A stretch of 64,000 nt of DNA from MED-G105 sp050331095 (GTDB taxonomy: Bacteria > Pseudomonadota > Alphaproteobacteria > Caulobacterales > Parvularculaceae), in assembly GCA_050331095.1 (NCBI GenBank), contig JBHJHE010000010.1, positions 62,001 through 126,000 on the forward strand. Reading direction: 5' to 3'. The translations under genes and the position numbers were made by a program. Shown piece after piece: positions 34,383 to 53,568 of this stretch (positions within the stretch are counted from its first letter, which is position 1; every line of letters starts with the position of its first letter). The notes beneath the pieces are model-generated. The model did no database searches and was not told where the DNA came from. It saw only the letters and a program-made list of their open reading frames with translations.

Positions 34383-34895
34383 ATGGACAGGACCCAGAAA
34401 AGCGAACAGGTCGACTGGATCGGCAAGGTGTTCGACGAGAACGTTGTGGTCGTCGTCGCCAATGGCGGCATGTCCGTGCCCGAGTTCGAGGCGCTCCGCG
34501 GCGAATTGCGCGAGGCCGGCGCGGGTATGAAGGTCGTGAAGAACCGGCTTGCGAAAATCGCCATCACCGGCAAGCCGGCCGAAAAGCTGACCGACTTGTT
34601 TCAGGGGCCGACGGCGATCGCGTTCTCCGTCGACCCTGTCGCGGCGCCCAAGGCGATCAAGAAGTACGCGAAAGAGAACGAAAAGCTCAAAATCCTCGGC
34701 GGCGCGATGGGCGAGGAGATTATGGACGAAAAGGGCGTCGACGCCCTCGCGTCCATGCCGTCGCGCGAAGAGCTGATCGCCTCGCTCGTCCTGACGATTA
34801 CGTCGCCCGCCTCGAACCTCGCGGCGGCCATCGGCGCGCCGGCGTCAAATCTCGCCGGCTGCATCGAGGCGATTGAGAAGAAAGACGCGGCCTGA
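34383..34895 (+). CDS. rplJ: 50S ribosomal protein L10
   Basis: Base of the L7/L12 stalk; the C-terminal helix binds L12 dimers. Seen: VVVVANGGMSVPEFEALR, MKVVKNRLAKIA and the C-terminal stalk helix. From ATG 34383 (after GGGAGG) it has 170 residues. It is followed by rplL and preceded by the structured leader. Confidence 0.97.
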   Translation: MDRTQKSEQVDWIGKVFDENVVVVVANGGMSVPEFEALRGELREAGAGMKVVKNRLAKIAITGKPAEKLTDLFQGPTAIAFSVDPVAAPKAIKKYAKENEKLKILGGAMGEEIMDEKGVDALASMPSREELIASLVLTITSPASNLAAAIGAPASNLAGCIEAIEKKDAA

Positions 34896-34948
34896 CGGCG
34901 CGACGTCCCGACCTGACTGTAACTTCAAAGACTGGATAGGAACTGAAA

Positions 34949-35332
34949 ATGGCTGACGTTAAGAAACTTGCCGAAGATCTCGTTGGGCTCACGCTCCTCG
35001 AGGCCGCCGAACTTAAGAACATCCTCAAAGACGAGTACGGCATCGAGCCGGCGGCGGGCGCCGTCGCCGTGGCCGCCGCGCCGGGCGCTGGCGGCGGGGA
35101 AGCCGCCGCAGCCGAAGAGAAGGACGAATTCGACGTCATTCTCGTCGCCGCGGGCGACAAGAAGATCAACGTGATCAAGGAAGTCCGCGCGATCACCGGC
35201 CTCGGCCTGAAGGAAGCCAAGGAGCTCGTCGAGGCGGGCGGCAAAGCGGTGAAGGAAGCCGCGCCGAAAGCCGAAGCCGAAGAGCTCAAGAAAAAGCTTG
35301 AAGACGCCGGCGCCAAGGTCGAACTGAAGTAA
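34949..35332 (+). CDS. rplL: 50S ribosomal protein L7/L12
   Basis: Stalk protein that recruits translational GTPases. N-terminal dimerisation region, Ala/Gly-rich hinge (about residues 35-55), and the globular C-terminal domain with KKINVIKEVRAITGLGLKEA. 127 residues. Pairs with rplJ. Confidence 0.98.
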   Translation: MADVKKLAEDLVGLTLLEAAELKNILKDEYGIEPAAGAVAVAAAPGAGGGEAAAAEEKDEFDVILVAAGDKKINVIKEVRAITGLGLKEAKELVEAGGKAVKEAAPKAEAEELKKKLEDAGAKVELK

Positions 35333-35357
35333 CGCTCGCAGCGGAAATGGCCGGTCG

Positions 35358-35921
35358 ATGTCGGAGCCGACGGCGGGTTTTCAACTGATCGCGTCCGGCC
35401 GGGGCGCGTTCAGCGACGCCGAGATGAAGGCGCTCGTCGAGCATTGCAACGCCAACGCCGGAGAGGGCGTCCTCTCCGGCGGTCTTCAGTCCGACAGCTA
35501 CCGTCGCTCGTCCGTCGCCTGGGCGTCGCGCGACGACGGGTTCGAGTGGCTTTACGAGCGGCTTGCGACGTTGGCGCGGGGCGTTAACGCCCAGTTTTTC
35601 GGCTTCGACATCGACGGCATCGAGAGCGCGGCTCAGATTGCGCGATACGACGCCGAGACCGCTGGAACCTACGACTGGCACACCGATTTCGGGATCGGCT
35701 CGCCGCGGCGAAAGCTGAGCATCTCGGTGCAGCTCACGGACGGCGCGGACTATGACGGCGGCGATCTGGAGTTCGACGTCAGCAGTGAGGCGACCAAAGC
35801 CGGTCGCGAGCGCGGAATCGTCGTGGCGTTTCCGAGCTTCGTGCGCCACCGCGTCGCGCCGGTGACGCGGGGAACGCGTTACAGCCTTGTCGCCTGGATC
35901 AGCGGGCCGCGCTGGCGTTGA
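35358..35921 (+). CDS. 2-oxoglutarate/Fe(II) oxygenase, PKHD-type hydroxylase family
   Basis: Double-stranded beta-helix dioxygenase. Iron ligands appear as WHTD (His108, Asp110) and His164 in FVRHRV. Arg174 in RGTRYSLVAWISG is placed to bind 2-oxoglutarate. This matches the prolyl 4-hydroxylase-like PKHD group; 187 residues. ATG at 35358 without a strong ribosome binding site. It lies on the same strand between rplL (25 bases upstream) and rpoB, where most Alphaproteobacteria have no gene. A ribosomal protein substrate is possible by context only; the true substrate is unknown. Confidence 0.85.
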   Translation: MSEPTAGFQLIASGRGAFSDAEMKALVEHCNANAGEGVLSGGLQSDSYRRSSVAWASRDDGFEWLYERLATLARGVNAQFFGFDIDGIESAAQIARYDAETAGTYDWHTDFGIGSPRRKLSISVQLTDGADYDGGDLEFDVSSEATKAGRERGIVVAFPSFVRHRVAPVTRGTRYSLVAWISGPRWR

Positions 35922-36250
35922 GGCGGCCACCGGCGGGATCGGCGGTCTCGCCCGTTGATTGGGAAAATCTCTTGGGGCCGGGCTTGCGCCCGCCCGCGTT
36001 CGTTTCTATTAGACAGAATTCGCGTAGACGGTTTGGCGGCGAACCGTTGCGCGTGAGCTTTGCGGCGACGTGCTTCGAATAATCGAGAGCTGACATTCAG
36101 ATGAGGACGCGTGTTCGTCGGGTCGTCGACGAGCGCGCATTTTCGCGTCCGTCGCGTACTTCGCGCGGCGCCTGCGGCTCGAAAGCGCCGCGCGCCGCCG
36201 TCACATCCGGACCCTGAGCCGTTCCAGGCGGCTCCCCAGCGAGGGCATAA
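35922..36250 (+). other. 329-base spacer upstream of rpoB
   Basis: No gene recognised. It contains a hairpin CGGGC-TTGC-GCCCG at 35979-35992 followed by a pyrimidine-rich stretch. That hairpin could be a weak terminator or attenuator limiting read-through from rplJL into rpoBC. No promoter could be assigned. Confidence 0.4.
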
Positions 36251-40327
<4,077 letters not shown>

Positions 40328-40434
40328 TCCTTGTTTACGGCCCGCCGCTACCATGGCGGCGGGTCGACCTTCGCGTCGAACGGCGCAGTTATTCATATTA
40401 TCCGTAACAGGATAGTTCCGAAAGGAAGGCGCTC

Positions 40435-44727
<4,293 letters not shown>

Positions 44728-44752
44728 GTCGTCGTCATTGTCGAAAGCGAAG

Positions 44753-44790
44753 CGTCGCCGCGGCCGGATACGCCGCGGCGACGTTTTTTT
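44753..44790 (+). terminator. Rho-independent terminator after rpoC
   Basis: Perfect 12-bp stem CGTCGCCGCGGC (44753-44764) with GCCGCGGCGACG (44772-44783), 7-base loop, followed by seven T (44784-44790). It ends at the stop codon of the convergent glycosyltransferase gene. Confidence 0.93.
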
Positions 44791-45619
44791 ATCGCGGGGC
44801 CGTTCGGGCGGCGTAGCGCAGCGCGTCGCCCAGGCGGAAGGTCAATAGGCTGAAGACGGCCAGCTTTCCGAAATAGGCGCGGCGCAAATCGTTCCGCCGG
44901 CCGATCAGATGGGCGAAGTCGTCACAGATGATCTTCCAGTTCCGCCGGCTCCGCTCCAGGTCGCGGAGCTTGGCGAGCGGGCCCGTCCGGGTGATCTGGT
45001 CCGCGCGATTGTCGTACGTCCAGACCGCGCCGACGCCTTTGGCCTTCACGCACTTGCGGCGCTCGAAAAGGCGATACGTGAGATGAAGGTCGGTGTACTT
45101 TTCCAGCGCCGCGTTGAAGCGCTCGGCGCGAAAGACGTCGGTTCGTATCAGCGGGCTGTTCGTGTGTATCGGCCGGTAGCGTAGAACCGCATAGACGTCG
45201 CTCGGGTCGTTGAGCCGCATGACGGCGACGCCGTTCGGCGTTCGGCGTTCGGTGTCGATAATGCAAAACTCGGCCGACGGATCGGCTTCAAGCGCGGCGA
45301 CCTGGCGCGCGAGCTTTTCCGGGAGATAGAAATCATCGTCGTCTAGGAAGCCGACGAACGCGCCGCGCGCGCCTTCGGCGCCGAAGTTTCGCGCCGCCGA
45401 CGCGTTGAGGCGTTTCGGCGCACGCAGTCGCACCACCTCTACGCCGTTGGGCGCCGGCGGCGGATCTATCGGCGTCGTGGACTGATTGTCTACGAGACGC
45501 ACTTCGATCGGGCGGTGTGTCTGCGCGAAAACGCTGACGATCGCTCGTGCGACCAGGGTAGGGCGGTCCCGCGTCACGATGACGACGCTTACGAGCGGGC
45601 CGCCGGCGTCTTTCGCCAT
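44789..45619 (-). CDS. Glycosyltransferase family 2 protein
   Basis: GT-A fold enzyme transferring a sugar from a nucleotide donor. It opens with PLVSVVIVTRDRPTLVARAI; the metal-binding DXD region is LDDDD (residues 92-96) within GAFVGFLDDDDFYLPEK. 276 residues. No membrane segment is evident. It converges on rpoC and diverges from the sulfotransferase gene 130 bases away. The pair may modify a surface glycan; donor and acceptor are unknown. Confidence 0.88.
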   Translation of the reverse strand: MAKDAGGPLVSVVIVTRDRPTLVARAIVSVFAQTHRPIEVRLVDNQSTTPIDPPPAPNGVEVVRLRAPKRLNASAARNFGAEGARGAFVGFLDDDDFYLPEKLARQVAALEADPSAEFCIIDTERRTPNGVAVMRLNDPSDVYAVLRYRPIHTNSPLIRTDVFRAERFNAALEKYTDLHLTYRLFERRKCVKAKGVGAVWTYDNRADQITRTGPLAKLRDLERSRRNWKIICDDFAHLIGRRNDLRRAYFGKLAVFSLLTFRLGDALRYAARTAPR

Positions 45620-45749
45620 GGGCGCTCCGCCAGAAAATCGCGTCGCGGACGTTTTCGCGAAACGATGGATCGTTTATGTCACGCGATCATAAGACGCGTC
45701 CCTACGCCACGTCGAGCGTATGCGAACATATTGAAAGGCGGCTTGACGA

Positions 45750-46691
45750 ATGGCGCGCGGACCGACCTATTTCATTTGCGGCGCGTTGCGGTCGGGCACG
45801 ACCCTGCTGCGGTTGATGATCGACGGCCATCCGAGCCTGTCGAACCCCGGCGAAATGGACTTCCTGACCGATTATCCGAGCGACCCGTCGTCGCCGGACG
45901 CGGCGGCGGCCTATCGCGCGACGTTGCGGCGCTCGCGGATCTTCGCAACGCACGCGCTGGACGTGGACGAGACGCTTGATTGCGTCGGCCTCGCGCGGAG
46001 CTTCGTCTCGCAACTGCGCGCGCGCGCCGAGGGGTCGACGCTGACCATCAACGCGCATCGCAACTTCGACCGCCTGCTGGACATCGCGCCGGACGCGCGG
46101 TTCGTGCATCTGATGCGCGACCCGCGCGACGTGGCGCGTTCGTCGATCGCCATGGGGTGGGCGGGCAGCGTTTACTTCGCCGTCGATCACTGGATCGCGT
46201 CCGAAAAGTCGATGGAACGGCTTCGAGGCATGGCGGAGGCCAACCGAATTTGCGCTTTGCGCAACGAGGACCTGGTGCGCCGACCGCGGGATGAACTAGC
46301 TCGCGTCTGTGCGTTCATGGACGTCGACTATGACCCGGCGATGCTCGACTATCCGCAGCGGTCGACCTATGCGGCGCCGGATCCCTCGCTCGTCGAGCAG
46401 TGGCGCAATACCGCGACGGTTCGCGAGCTTGGCCTCATAGAAGCGAAAGTCGGCCCGTTGCTGACGGCGCGCGGCTACCTGCCGTCGGGGGCGTCGCCCG
46501 TGAGGCCGCGCGGTCTCGGCCTTTGGGCGTTGACCTGGCGAAACCGGTTTCTCCGAATCCGCGCGCAATCGAGGCGCTATGGCCTCGGGCTCGTCGCTCT
46601 CGAGGCGTTGGCGCGCCGCGCGCGCGTCGGCCGGCTTCAGGACTACGCGGCTCGCCGCATCAATGCGAAAGCCGTCCTCTATTTGAAATGA
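45750..46691 (+). CDS. Sulfotransferase family protein
   Basis: PAPS-dependent sulfotransferase fold. The 5'-phosphosulfate loop is RSGTTLL (residues 14-20) and the 3'-phosphate-binding region is RDPRDVARSS (from 123). 313 residues with a basic C-terminal tail. ATG at 45750. Neighbouring a GT2 gene, it could sulfate a surface polysaccharide; nothing in the sequence fixes the acceptor. Confidence 0.88.
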   Translation: MARGPTYFICGALRSGTTLLRLMIDGHPSLSNPGEMDFLTDYPSDPSSPDAAAAYRATLRRSRIFATHALDVDETLDCVGLARSFVSQLRARAEGSTLTINAHRNFDRLLDIAPDARFVHLMRDPRDVARSSIAMGWAGSVYFAVDHWIASEKSMERLRGMAEANRICALRNEDLVRRPRDELARVCAFMDVDYDPAMLDYPQRSTYAAPDPSLVEQWRNTATVRELGLIEAKVGPLLTARGYLPSGASPVRPRGLGLWALTWRNRFLRIRAQSRRYGLGLVALEALARRARVGRLQDYAARRINAKAVLYLK

Positions 46692-47074
46692 GCGGCGGCG
46701 ACCCGGAGCGACGCCCGGGGGAGCCTTAAACTTTGCGACGGCGGCCCAGCCCGCGCGCTGGCGCGGGCGACGCGTTGGCGCGATCAAGGCACGTTGTCAT
46801 GAAACGTAAAAAAAGCGCGTCCGGGCCCGGAAACAGCGGGTTCACGGTATTGACCGGCCCCCAGCCGATCATTAGAACCCGCCCAGCTTGAAGGCCGGCA
46901 GTCAGATTTCCCTGAAACGCGGCCAGCATAGCCGAAGAACATCGTTGTCGATCAGCGTCCGGTTTCCATCGGGAGCATGGGCGCTTTCGACGTTAGGGCG
47001 CAGTCGAGCCGCGCGTTCCCGCGCGCCGTCCGCGACCGGCGATGTTGGTTTTCGGCCAACGGGTTGGACGCGTT
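46692..47074 (+). other. 383-base spacer upstream of rpsL
   Basis: No gene I can support. Short open frames here (for example minus strand 46726-46929) lack any recognisable feature. The stretch should hold the promoter of the rpsL-rpsG-fusA-tuf operon, but I cannot assign boxes. Confidence 0.4.
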
Positions 47075-47446
47075 ATGCCGACGATACAACAACTGATCCG
47101 CAAGCCGCGGAAGCCGCGCCGAAAGATCAACAAGGTGCCGGCGATGGAGGCGAACCCTCAGAAACGCGGGGTTTGCACGCGCGTTTACACGACGACGCCG
47201 AAGAAGCCGAACTCGGCGCTTCGAAAGGTGGCCAAGATTCGCCTGCCCAACGGCTATGAGGTCATCGGCTACATCCCCGGCGAGGGGCACAACCTGCAAG
47301 AGCACTCCGTGGTCCTGATCCGGGGCGGCCGCGTTAAGGACCTTCCGGGCGTGCGGTACCACATCGTGCGCGGCGTCCTCGACACGCAGGGCGTCAAAGA
47401 CCGTAAACAACGCCGTTCGAAGTACGGCGCGAAGCGACCGAAGTAA
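47075..47446 (+). CDS. rpsL: 30S ribosomal protein S12
   Basis: Decoding-centre protein. TTPKKPNSALRKVAKIRL and RGGRVKDLPGVRYH are intact, with Lys at both streptomycin-resistance positions, so a streptomycin-sensitive form is expected. The Asp of KDLPG is the residue methylthiolated by RimO in other bacteria. 123 residues from ATG 47075. Confidence 0.98.
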   Translation: MPTIQQLIRKPRKPRRKINKVPAMEANPQKRGVCTRVYTTTPKKPNSALRKVAKIRLPNGYEVIGYIPGEGHNLQEHSVVLIRGGRVKDLPGVRYHIVRGVLDTQGVKDRKQRRSKYGAKRPK

Positions 47447-47457
47447 GGAGCGCGCCC

Positions 47458-47928
47458 ATGTCACGTCGCCGCCGCGCCGAGAAACGCGTCGTTCACCCGG
47501 ATCCGAAGTTCGGGGATCAGACGGTGTCGAAATTCATGAACTACATGATGCTCGACGGCAAAAAAGCCGCCGCCGAGAAGATCGTCTACGGCGCCTTCGA
47601 CCGCATCGAAGAAAAGCTGCGCCGCCCGCCGATCGATCTGTTCAAAGAGGCGCTTGAAAACGTCACGCCGGCGCTCGAAGTGCGCTCTCGCCGGGTGGGC
47701 GGCGCCACCTACCAGGTGCCGGTCGAAGTGCGGCCCGATCGCAAGCAGGCGCTGGCGATGCGGTGGATCATCAACGCCGCGCGGAGCCGCAACGAGACCA
47801 CGATGGTCGACCGCCTATCAGGCGAGCTAATGGACGCGTCGCAGAATCGCGGCGCGGCGGTGAAAAAGCGCGAAGACACGCACCGCATGGCGGAAGCGAA
47901 CCGCGCCTTCTCGCACTACCGATGGTAA
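47458..47928 (+). CDS. rpsG: 30S ribosomal protein S7
   Basis: Organises the head of the 30S subunit at the E site. RRRRAEKRVVHPDPKFGD, MLDGKKAAAEKIVY and MRWIINAARSR are all typical. 156 residues. AAGGAG lies seven bases before the ATG. Confidence 0.98.
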   Translation: MSRRRRAEKRVVHPDPKFGDQTVSKFMNYMMLDGKKAAAEKIVYGAFDRIEEKLRRPPIDLFKEALENVTPALEVRSRRVGGATYQVPVEVRPDRKQALAMRWIINAARSRNETTMVDRLSGELMDASQNRGAAVKKREDTHRMAEANRAFSHYRW

Positions 47929-47989
47929 CGACGCGCAAGCGCGCGCGCGCCGGCGACGGCGCATTCGCAGGGTCAAGGGACGACACGTC

Positions 47990-50068
<2,079 letters not shown>

Positions 50069-50127
50069 GCGGGAGCGCGTCGAGGAAACGAGTTTACGAC
50101 AGTCGTCACAGGACGGAGAAGGTTACG

Positions 50128-51303
50128 ATGGGTAAGGAAAAGTTCGAACGCACGAAGCCGCACGCCAATATCGGCACGATCGGCCACGTCGACCATGGCA
50201 AGACGACCCTGACGGCGGCGATCACGAAGTATTACGGCGACTTCAAAGCGTACGACCAGATCGACGCCGCGCCGGAAGAAAAGGCGCGCGGCATCACGAT
50301 TTCGACCGCGCACGTTGAATACGAGACGGACGGTCGTCACTACGCCCACGTCGATTGCCCGGGCCACGCCGACTATGTGAAGAACATGATCACCGGCGCG
50401 GCGCAGATGGACGGCGCGATCCTCGTCGTCAACGCCGCCGACGGCCCGATGCCGCAAACCCGCGAGCACATTCTCCTCGCGCGTCAGGTGGGCGTTCCGG
50501 CGATCGTCGTTTACTTGAACAAGGTTGACCAGGTCGACGACGAGGAGCTCCTCGAACTCGTCGAGATGGAAGTGCGCGAGCTCCTCTCGTCGTACGAGTT
50601 CCCGGGCGACGACATTCCGATCGTCAAGGGGTCGGCGCTAGCCGCGCTTGAAGGCCGCGACCCGGAAATCGGCGAGAACACGATCAAGGAGTTGCTCGAA
50701 CAGGTCGACGCCTACATTCCGACGCCGGAGCGCCCGGTCGATCAGCCGTTCCTGCTGCCGATCGAAGACGTGTTCTCGATCTCCGGCCGCGGCACGGTCG
50801 TCACGGGCCGCGTCGAGCGCGGCGTCGTCAATGTCGGCGACGAGCTCGAGATCGTCGGCATCAAGGACACGCAGAAAACGACGTGCACGGGCGTTGAAAT
50901 GTTCCGTAAGCTGCTCGACCGCGGCGAGGCGGGCGACAATGTCGGCGTGCTCCTGCGCGGCATCGACCGCGACAAGGTCGAGCGCGGCCAGGTGCTCTGC
51001 AAGCCGGGGTCGGTGACGCCGCATACGAAGTTCGTCGCAGAGGCCTACATTCTGACCAAGGAAGAAGGCGGCCGCCACACGCCGTTCTTCTCGAACTACC
51101 GTCCGCAATTCTATTTCCGCACGACCGACGTCACCGGCGTCGTGACCCTCAAAGAGGGGACGGAGATGGTCATGCCGGGCGACAATGTCGAAGTCGACGT
51201 CGAGCTGATCGTGCCGATCGCCATGGAGGAAAAGCTGCGCTTCGCCATTCGCGAAGGCGGCCGGACCGTTGGCGCGGGCATCGTCGCCAAGATCGTCGAA
51301 TAG
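50128..51303 (+). CDS. tuf: Elongation factor Tu
   Basis: Delivers aminoacyl-tRNA to the ribosome. GHVDHGKTTLTAAI, DCPGHADY, NKVD and the kirromycin-region C-terminal domain are intact. 391 residues, the short-loop form common in Alphaproteobacteria. It is the only tuf copy in this window. A strong terminator directly follows. Stop TAG. Confidence 0.98.
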   Translation: MGKEKFERTKPHANIGTIGHVDHGKTTLTAAITKYYGDFKAYDQIDAAPEEKARGITISTAHVEYETDGRHYAHVDCPGHADYVKNMITGAAQMDGAILVVNAADGPMPQTREHILLARQVGVPAIVVYLNKVDQVDDEELLELVEMEVRELLSSYEFPGDDIPIVKGSALAALEGRDPEIGENTIKELLEQVDAYIPTPERPVDQPFLLPIEDVFSISGRGTVVTGRVERGVVNVGDELEIVGIKDTQKTTCTGVEMFRKLLDRGEAGDNVGVLLRGIDRDKVERGQVLCKPGSVTPHTKFVAEAYILTKEEGGRHTPFFSNYRPQFYFRTTDVTGVVTLKEGTEMVMPGDNVEVDVELIVPIAMEEKLRFAIREGGRTVGAGIVAKIVE

Positions 51304-51321
51304 CAAACTGAAAGAAGTCGG

Positions 51322-51359
51322 GGCAGGGCGAGCCCGGCGCGTTCGCCCTGCCTTTTTTT
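51322..51359 (+). terminator. Rho-independent terminator after tuf
   Basis: Perfect 10-bp stem GGCAGGGCGA (51322-51331) with TCGCCCTGCC (51343-51352) followed by seven T. It separates tuf from the S10 operon, so rpsJ probably has its own promoter in 51360-51438. Confidence 0.93.
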
Positions 51360-51438
51360 GTCTCCGAATTCACCGCGGCCCGGCGCAGGACGACGACCGA
51401 AGAAGCCTCAACGGACCCGAAGAAAGCGACACCGCCAA

Positions 51439-51750
51439 ATGCAACAGAACATTCGCATCCGGCTCAAAGCCTTCGACCACCGGGTCCTCGACGCGTCGAC
51501 GACGGAGATCGTCAACACGGCGAAGCGCACCGGCGCGCAGGTGCGCGGGCCGATCCCGCTGCCGACGCGCATAGAGCGCTTCACGGTCAATCGGTCGCCG
51601 CACGTTAACAAGAAGAGCCGCGAGCAATTCGAAATGCGCACCCACAAGCGCGTCTTGGACATCGTCGATCCGACGCCGCAAACCGTCGACGCCTTGATGA
51701 AACTCGACCTGTCGGCCGGCGTCGACGTCGAAATCCGCCTCGGCGCGTAA
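51439..51750 (+). CDS. rpsJ: 30S ribosomal protein S10
   Basis: Small-subunit head protein and partner of NusG/NusB. RIRLKAFDHRVLD at the start, VNRSPHVNKKSREQFEMRTHKR in the middle. 103 residues from ATG 51439. First gene of the S10 operon. Confidence 0.98.
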   Translation: MQQNIRIRLKAFDHRVLDASTTEIVNTAKRTGAQVRGPIPLPTRIERFTVNRSPHVNKKSREQFEMRTHKRVLDIVDPTPQTVDALMKLDLSAGVDVEIRLGA

Positions 51751-51775
51751 GCGGCAGGGCGAGGGAGCAGAACCG

Positions 51776-52603
51776 ATGCGCACAGGGATCATCGCCAAGA
51801 AGGTCGGCATGACCCGCATTTACCGTCCTGATGGGGAGCATGTTCCCGTGACGGTGATGCATGTCGACGCTTGCCAGGTCGTCGAGCAACGCACGCTCGA
51901 TAAGAACGGCTATGTAGCGCTGCAGCTCGGCGCCGGCGCGCGCAAAGCGAAGCGCACGACGCGTCCGATGCGCGGACAGTTCGCGAAGGCCAAGGTCGAG
52001 CCGAAGCAGCGCCTCGTCGAGTTCCGTGTGACGGAGGACAATCTTGTGGACGTCGGCGCCGAGATTTCGCCGGCGCACTTTGTCGAAGGTCAAAAGGTCG
52101 ACGTCACCGGCGTGACGATCGGCAAGGGCTTCGCCGGCGGCATGAAGCGCTGGAATTTCGGCGGCCTGCGCGCATCGCACGGCGTCTCGATTTCGCACCG
52201 CTCCCACGGCTCCACCGGCCAGTGCCAGGACCCCGGCAAGGTCTTTAAAGGCAAGAAGATGGCTGGCCACATGGGCGCGCGCCGTCGCACGACCCAAAAC
52301 CTCGAGATCGTCAGCGTCGACGAAGACCGCGGGCTTATTCTAGTGCGCGGCGCCGTGCCGGGGCCGAAGGGCGGCTGGGTCACGATCAAGGACGCGGTCA
52401 AACGTCCGATGCCGGACGACGCGCCGACGCCTGCGAAGTTGATCGAGCGGGCCGCCGTCGATAGCCCGGCTGGCGAGGCCGTCGACTCCCCGCCGCCGGC
52501 AAGCGACGAGGCGGACATGGTCGCTGAAGGCGCGCCGCTGGACAACGCGCCGGCCGGCAGCGCTGACGCTGGGCAGGACGCCGGGAAGAAGGACGCGGAA
52601 TGA
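51776..52603 (+). CDS. rplC: 50S ribosomal protein L3
   Basis: Early-assembly protein near the peptidyl transferase centre. The conserved body (KKVGMTRIY, SHRSHGSTGQCQDPGKVFKG, KKMAGHMGARR) ends around residue 215. An Ala/Asp/Pro-rich acidic tail of about 60 residues follows, giving 275. The Gln in STGQCQDPG is the site methylated by PrmB in E. coli. Overlaps rplD. Confidence 0.96.
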   Translation: MRTGIIAKKVGMTRIYRPDGEHVPVTVMHVDACQVVEQRTLDKNGYVALQLGAGARKAKRTTRPMRGQFAKAKVEPKQRLVEFRVTEDNLVDVGAEISPAHFVEGQKVDVTGVTIGKGFAGGMKRWNFGGLRASHGVSISHRSHGSTGQCQDPGKVFKGKKMAGHMGARRRTTQNLEIVSVDEDRGLILVRGAVPGPKGGWVTIKDAVKRPMPDDAPTPAKLIERAAVDSPAGEAVDSPPPASDEADMVAEGAPLDNAPAGSADAGQDAGKKDAE

Positions 52604-53220
52604 TGCAGGTCGACGTTCTTAATCTCGACAGCGAAAAAGCGGGGTCGATCGATCTCGACGACGCCATTTTCGGCCTTGAACCGCGCAAGGACATTTTGCA
52701 CCGCATGGTGACGTACCAGCTCGCAAAACGTCAGCAGGGCACGCACAAGTCGAAGGAGCGCAACGAGATCTCGGCGACGGGCAAGAAGTTCGTGCGTCAG
52801 AAAGGCTCGGGCGGCGCGCGCCACGGCGACAAGAAAGCGCCGCAGTTCCGCGGCGGCGGCAAGGCCCACGGGCCGCGCGTGCGCAGCCATGCGATCGACC
52901 TGCCGAAAAAAGTGCGCCGTCTCGCGCTGCGCCACGCTCTGTCGGCGAAGGCGGTCGCGGGCGAACTCGTCATCCTCGACGGCGCCTCGCTCAACGCCCC
53001 GAAAACGAAGGCGCTGGCGGACCGGCTCGAAAAGCTGGGTCTCGCCAACGTTCTCGTCGTCGACGCCAATGTCGACGAGAATTTCGGCCGCGCGGCGCGC
53101 AATATCGTCGGGATCGACGTGCTGCCGCTCGCCGGCGCCAACGTCTACGACATTCTTCGCCGGGAGAAACTGGCGCTCACCCGCGCAGCGGTGGAAGGCC
53201 TGGAGGCGCGCCTCAAATGA
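52600..53220 (+). CDS. rplD: 50S ribosomal protein L4
   Basis: Lines the exit tunnel; in E. coli it also represses the S10 operon. The tunnel loop region is RQKGSGGARHGDKKAPQFRG. 206 residues. Two overlapping ATG codons (52600 and 52603); the first forms ATGA with the rplC stop. Confidence 0.97.
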   Translation: MMQVDVLNLDSEKAGSIDLDDAIFGLEPRKDILHRMVTYQLAKRQQGTHKSKERNEISATGKKFVRQKGSGGARHGDKKAPQFRGGGKAHGPRVRSHAIDLPKKVRRLALRHALSAKAVAGELVILDGASLNAPKTKALADRLEKLGLANVLVVDANVDENFGRAARNIVGIDVLPLAGANVYDILRREKLALTRAAVEGLEARLK

Positions 53221-53513
53221 CGCAGACGGAAAAGCATTTCGACACGATCGTTTCGCCCGTGATCACCGAAAAATCGACGATCGCCAGCGAGAACAATCAG
53301 CACGTCTTCCGCGTGCGGCTGGAAGCGACGAAGGCCGACATCGCCGCGGCGGTGGAGGCGATCTTCGGCGTCAAGGTGGCGGCGGTGAACACGCTGCGCG
53401 TCAAAGGCAAGAACAAGCAGTTTCGCGGGCGGCGCTACACGCGCACGACGGTGAAGAAGGCGATCGTAACGCTCGAGGACGGGCAGTCGATCGACGTGAC
53501 GACGGGTCTTTAA
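53217..53513 (+). CDS. rplW: 50S ribosomal protein L23
   Basis: Tunnel-exit protein that docks SRP and trigger factor. The hallmark ITEKSTIASENNQHVFRV is near the start, and VNTLRVKGKNKQFRGRR follows. 98 residues. ATGA overlap with rplD. Confidence 0.97.
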   Translation: MTQTEKHFDTIVSPVITEKSTIASENNQHVFRVRLEATKADIAAAVEAIFGVKVAAVNTLRVKGKNKQFRGRRYTRTTVKKAIVTLEDGQSIDVTTGL

Positions 53514-53568
53514 GAGGCGCCGCGCGCGCTCTTGCGGCGCGGGCGGCTGAACGAACGGACGGAACGCC

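Noticed and set aside
46726..46929. 67-codon open frame on the minus strand before rpsL
   Set aside because: No ribosome binding site, domain or context supports it.
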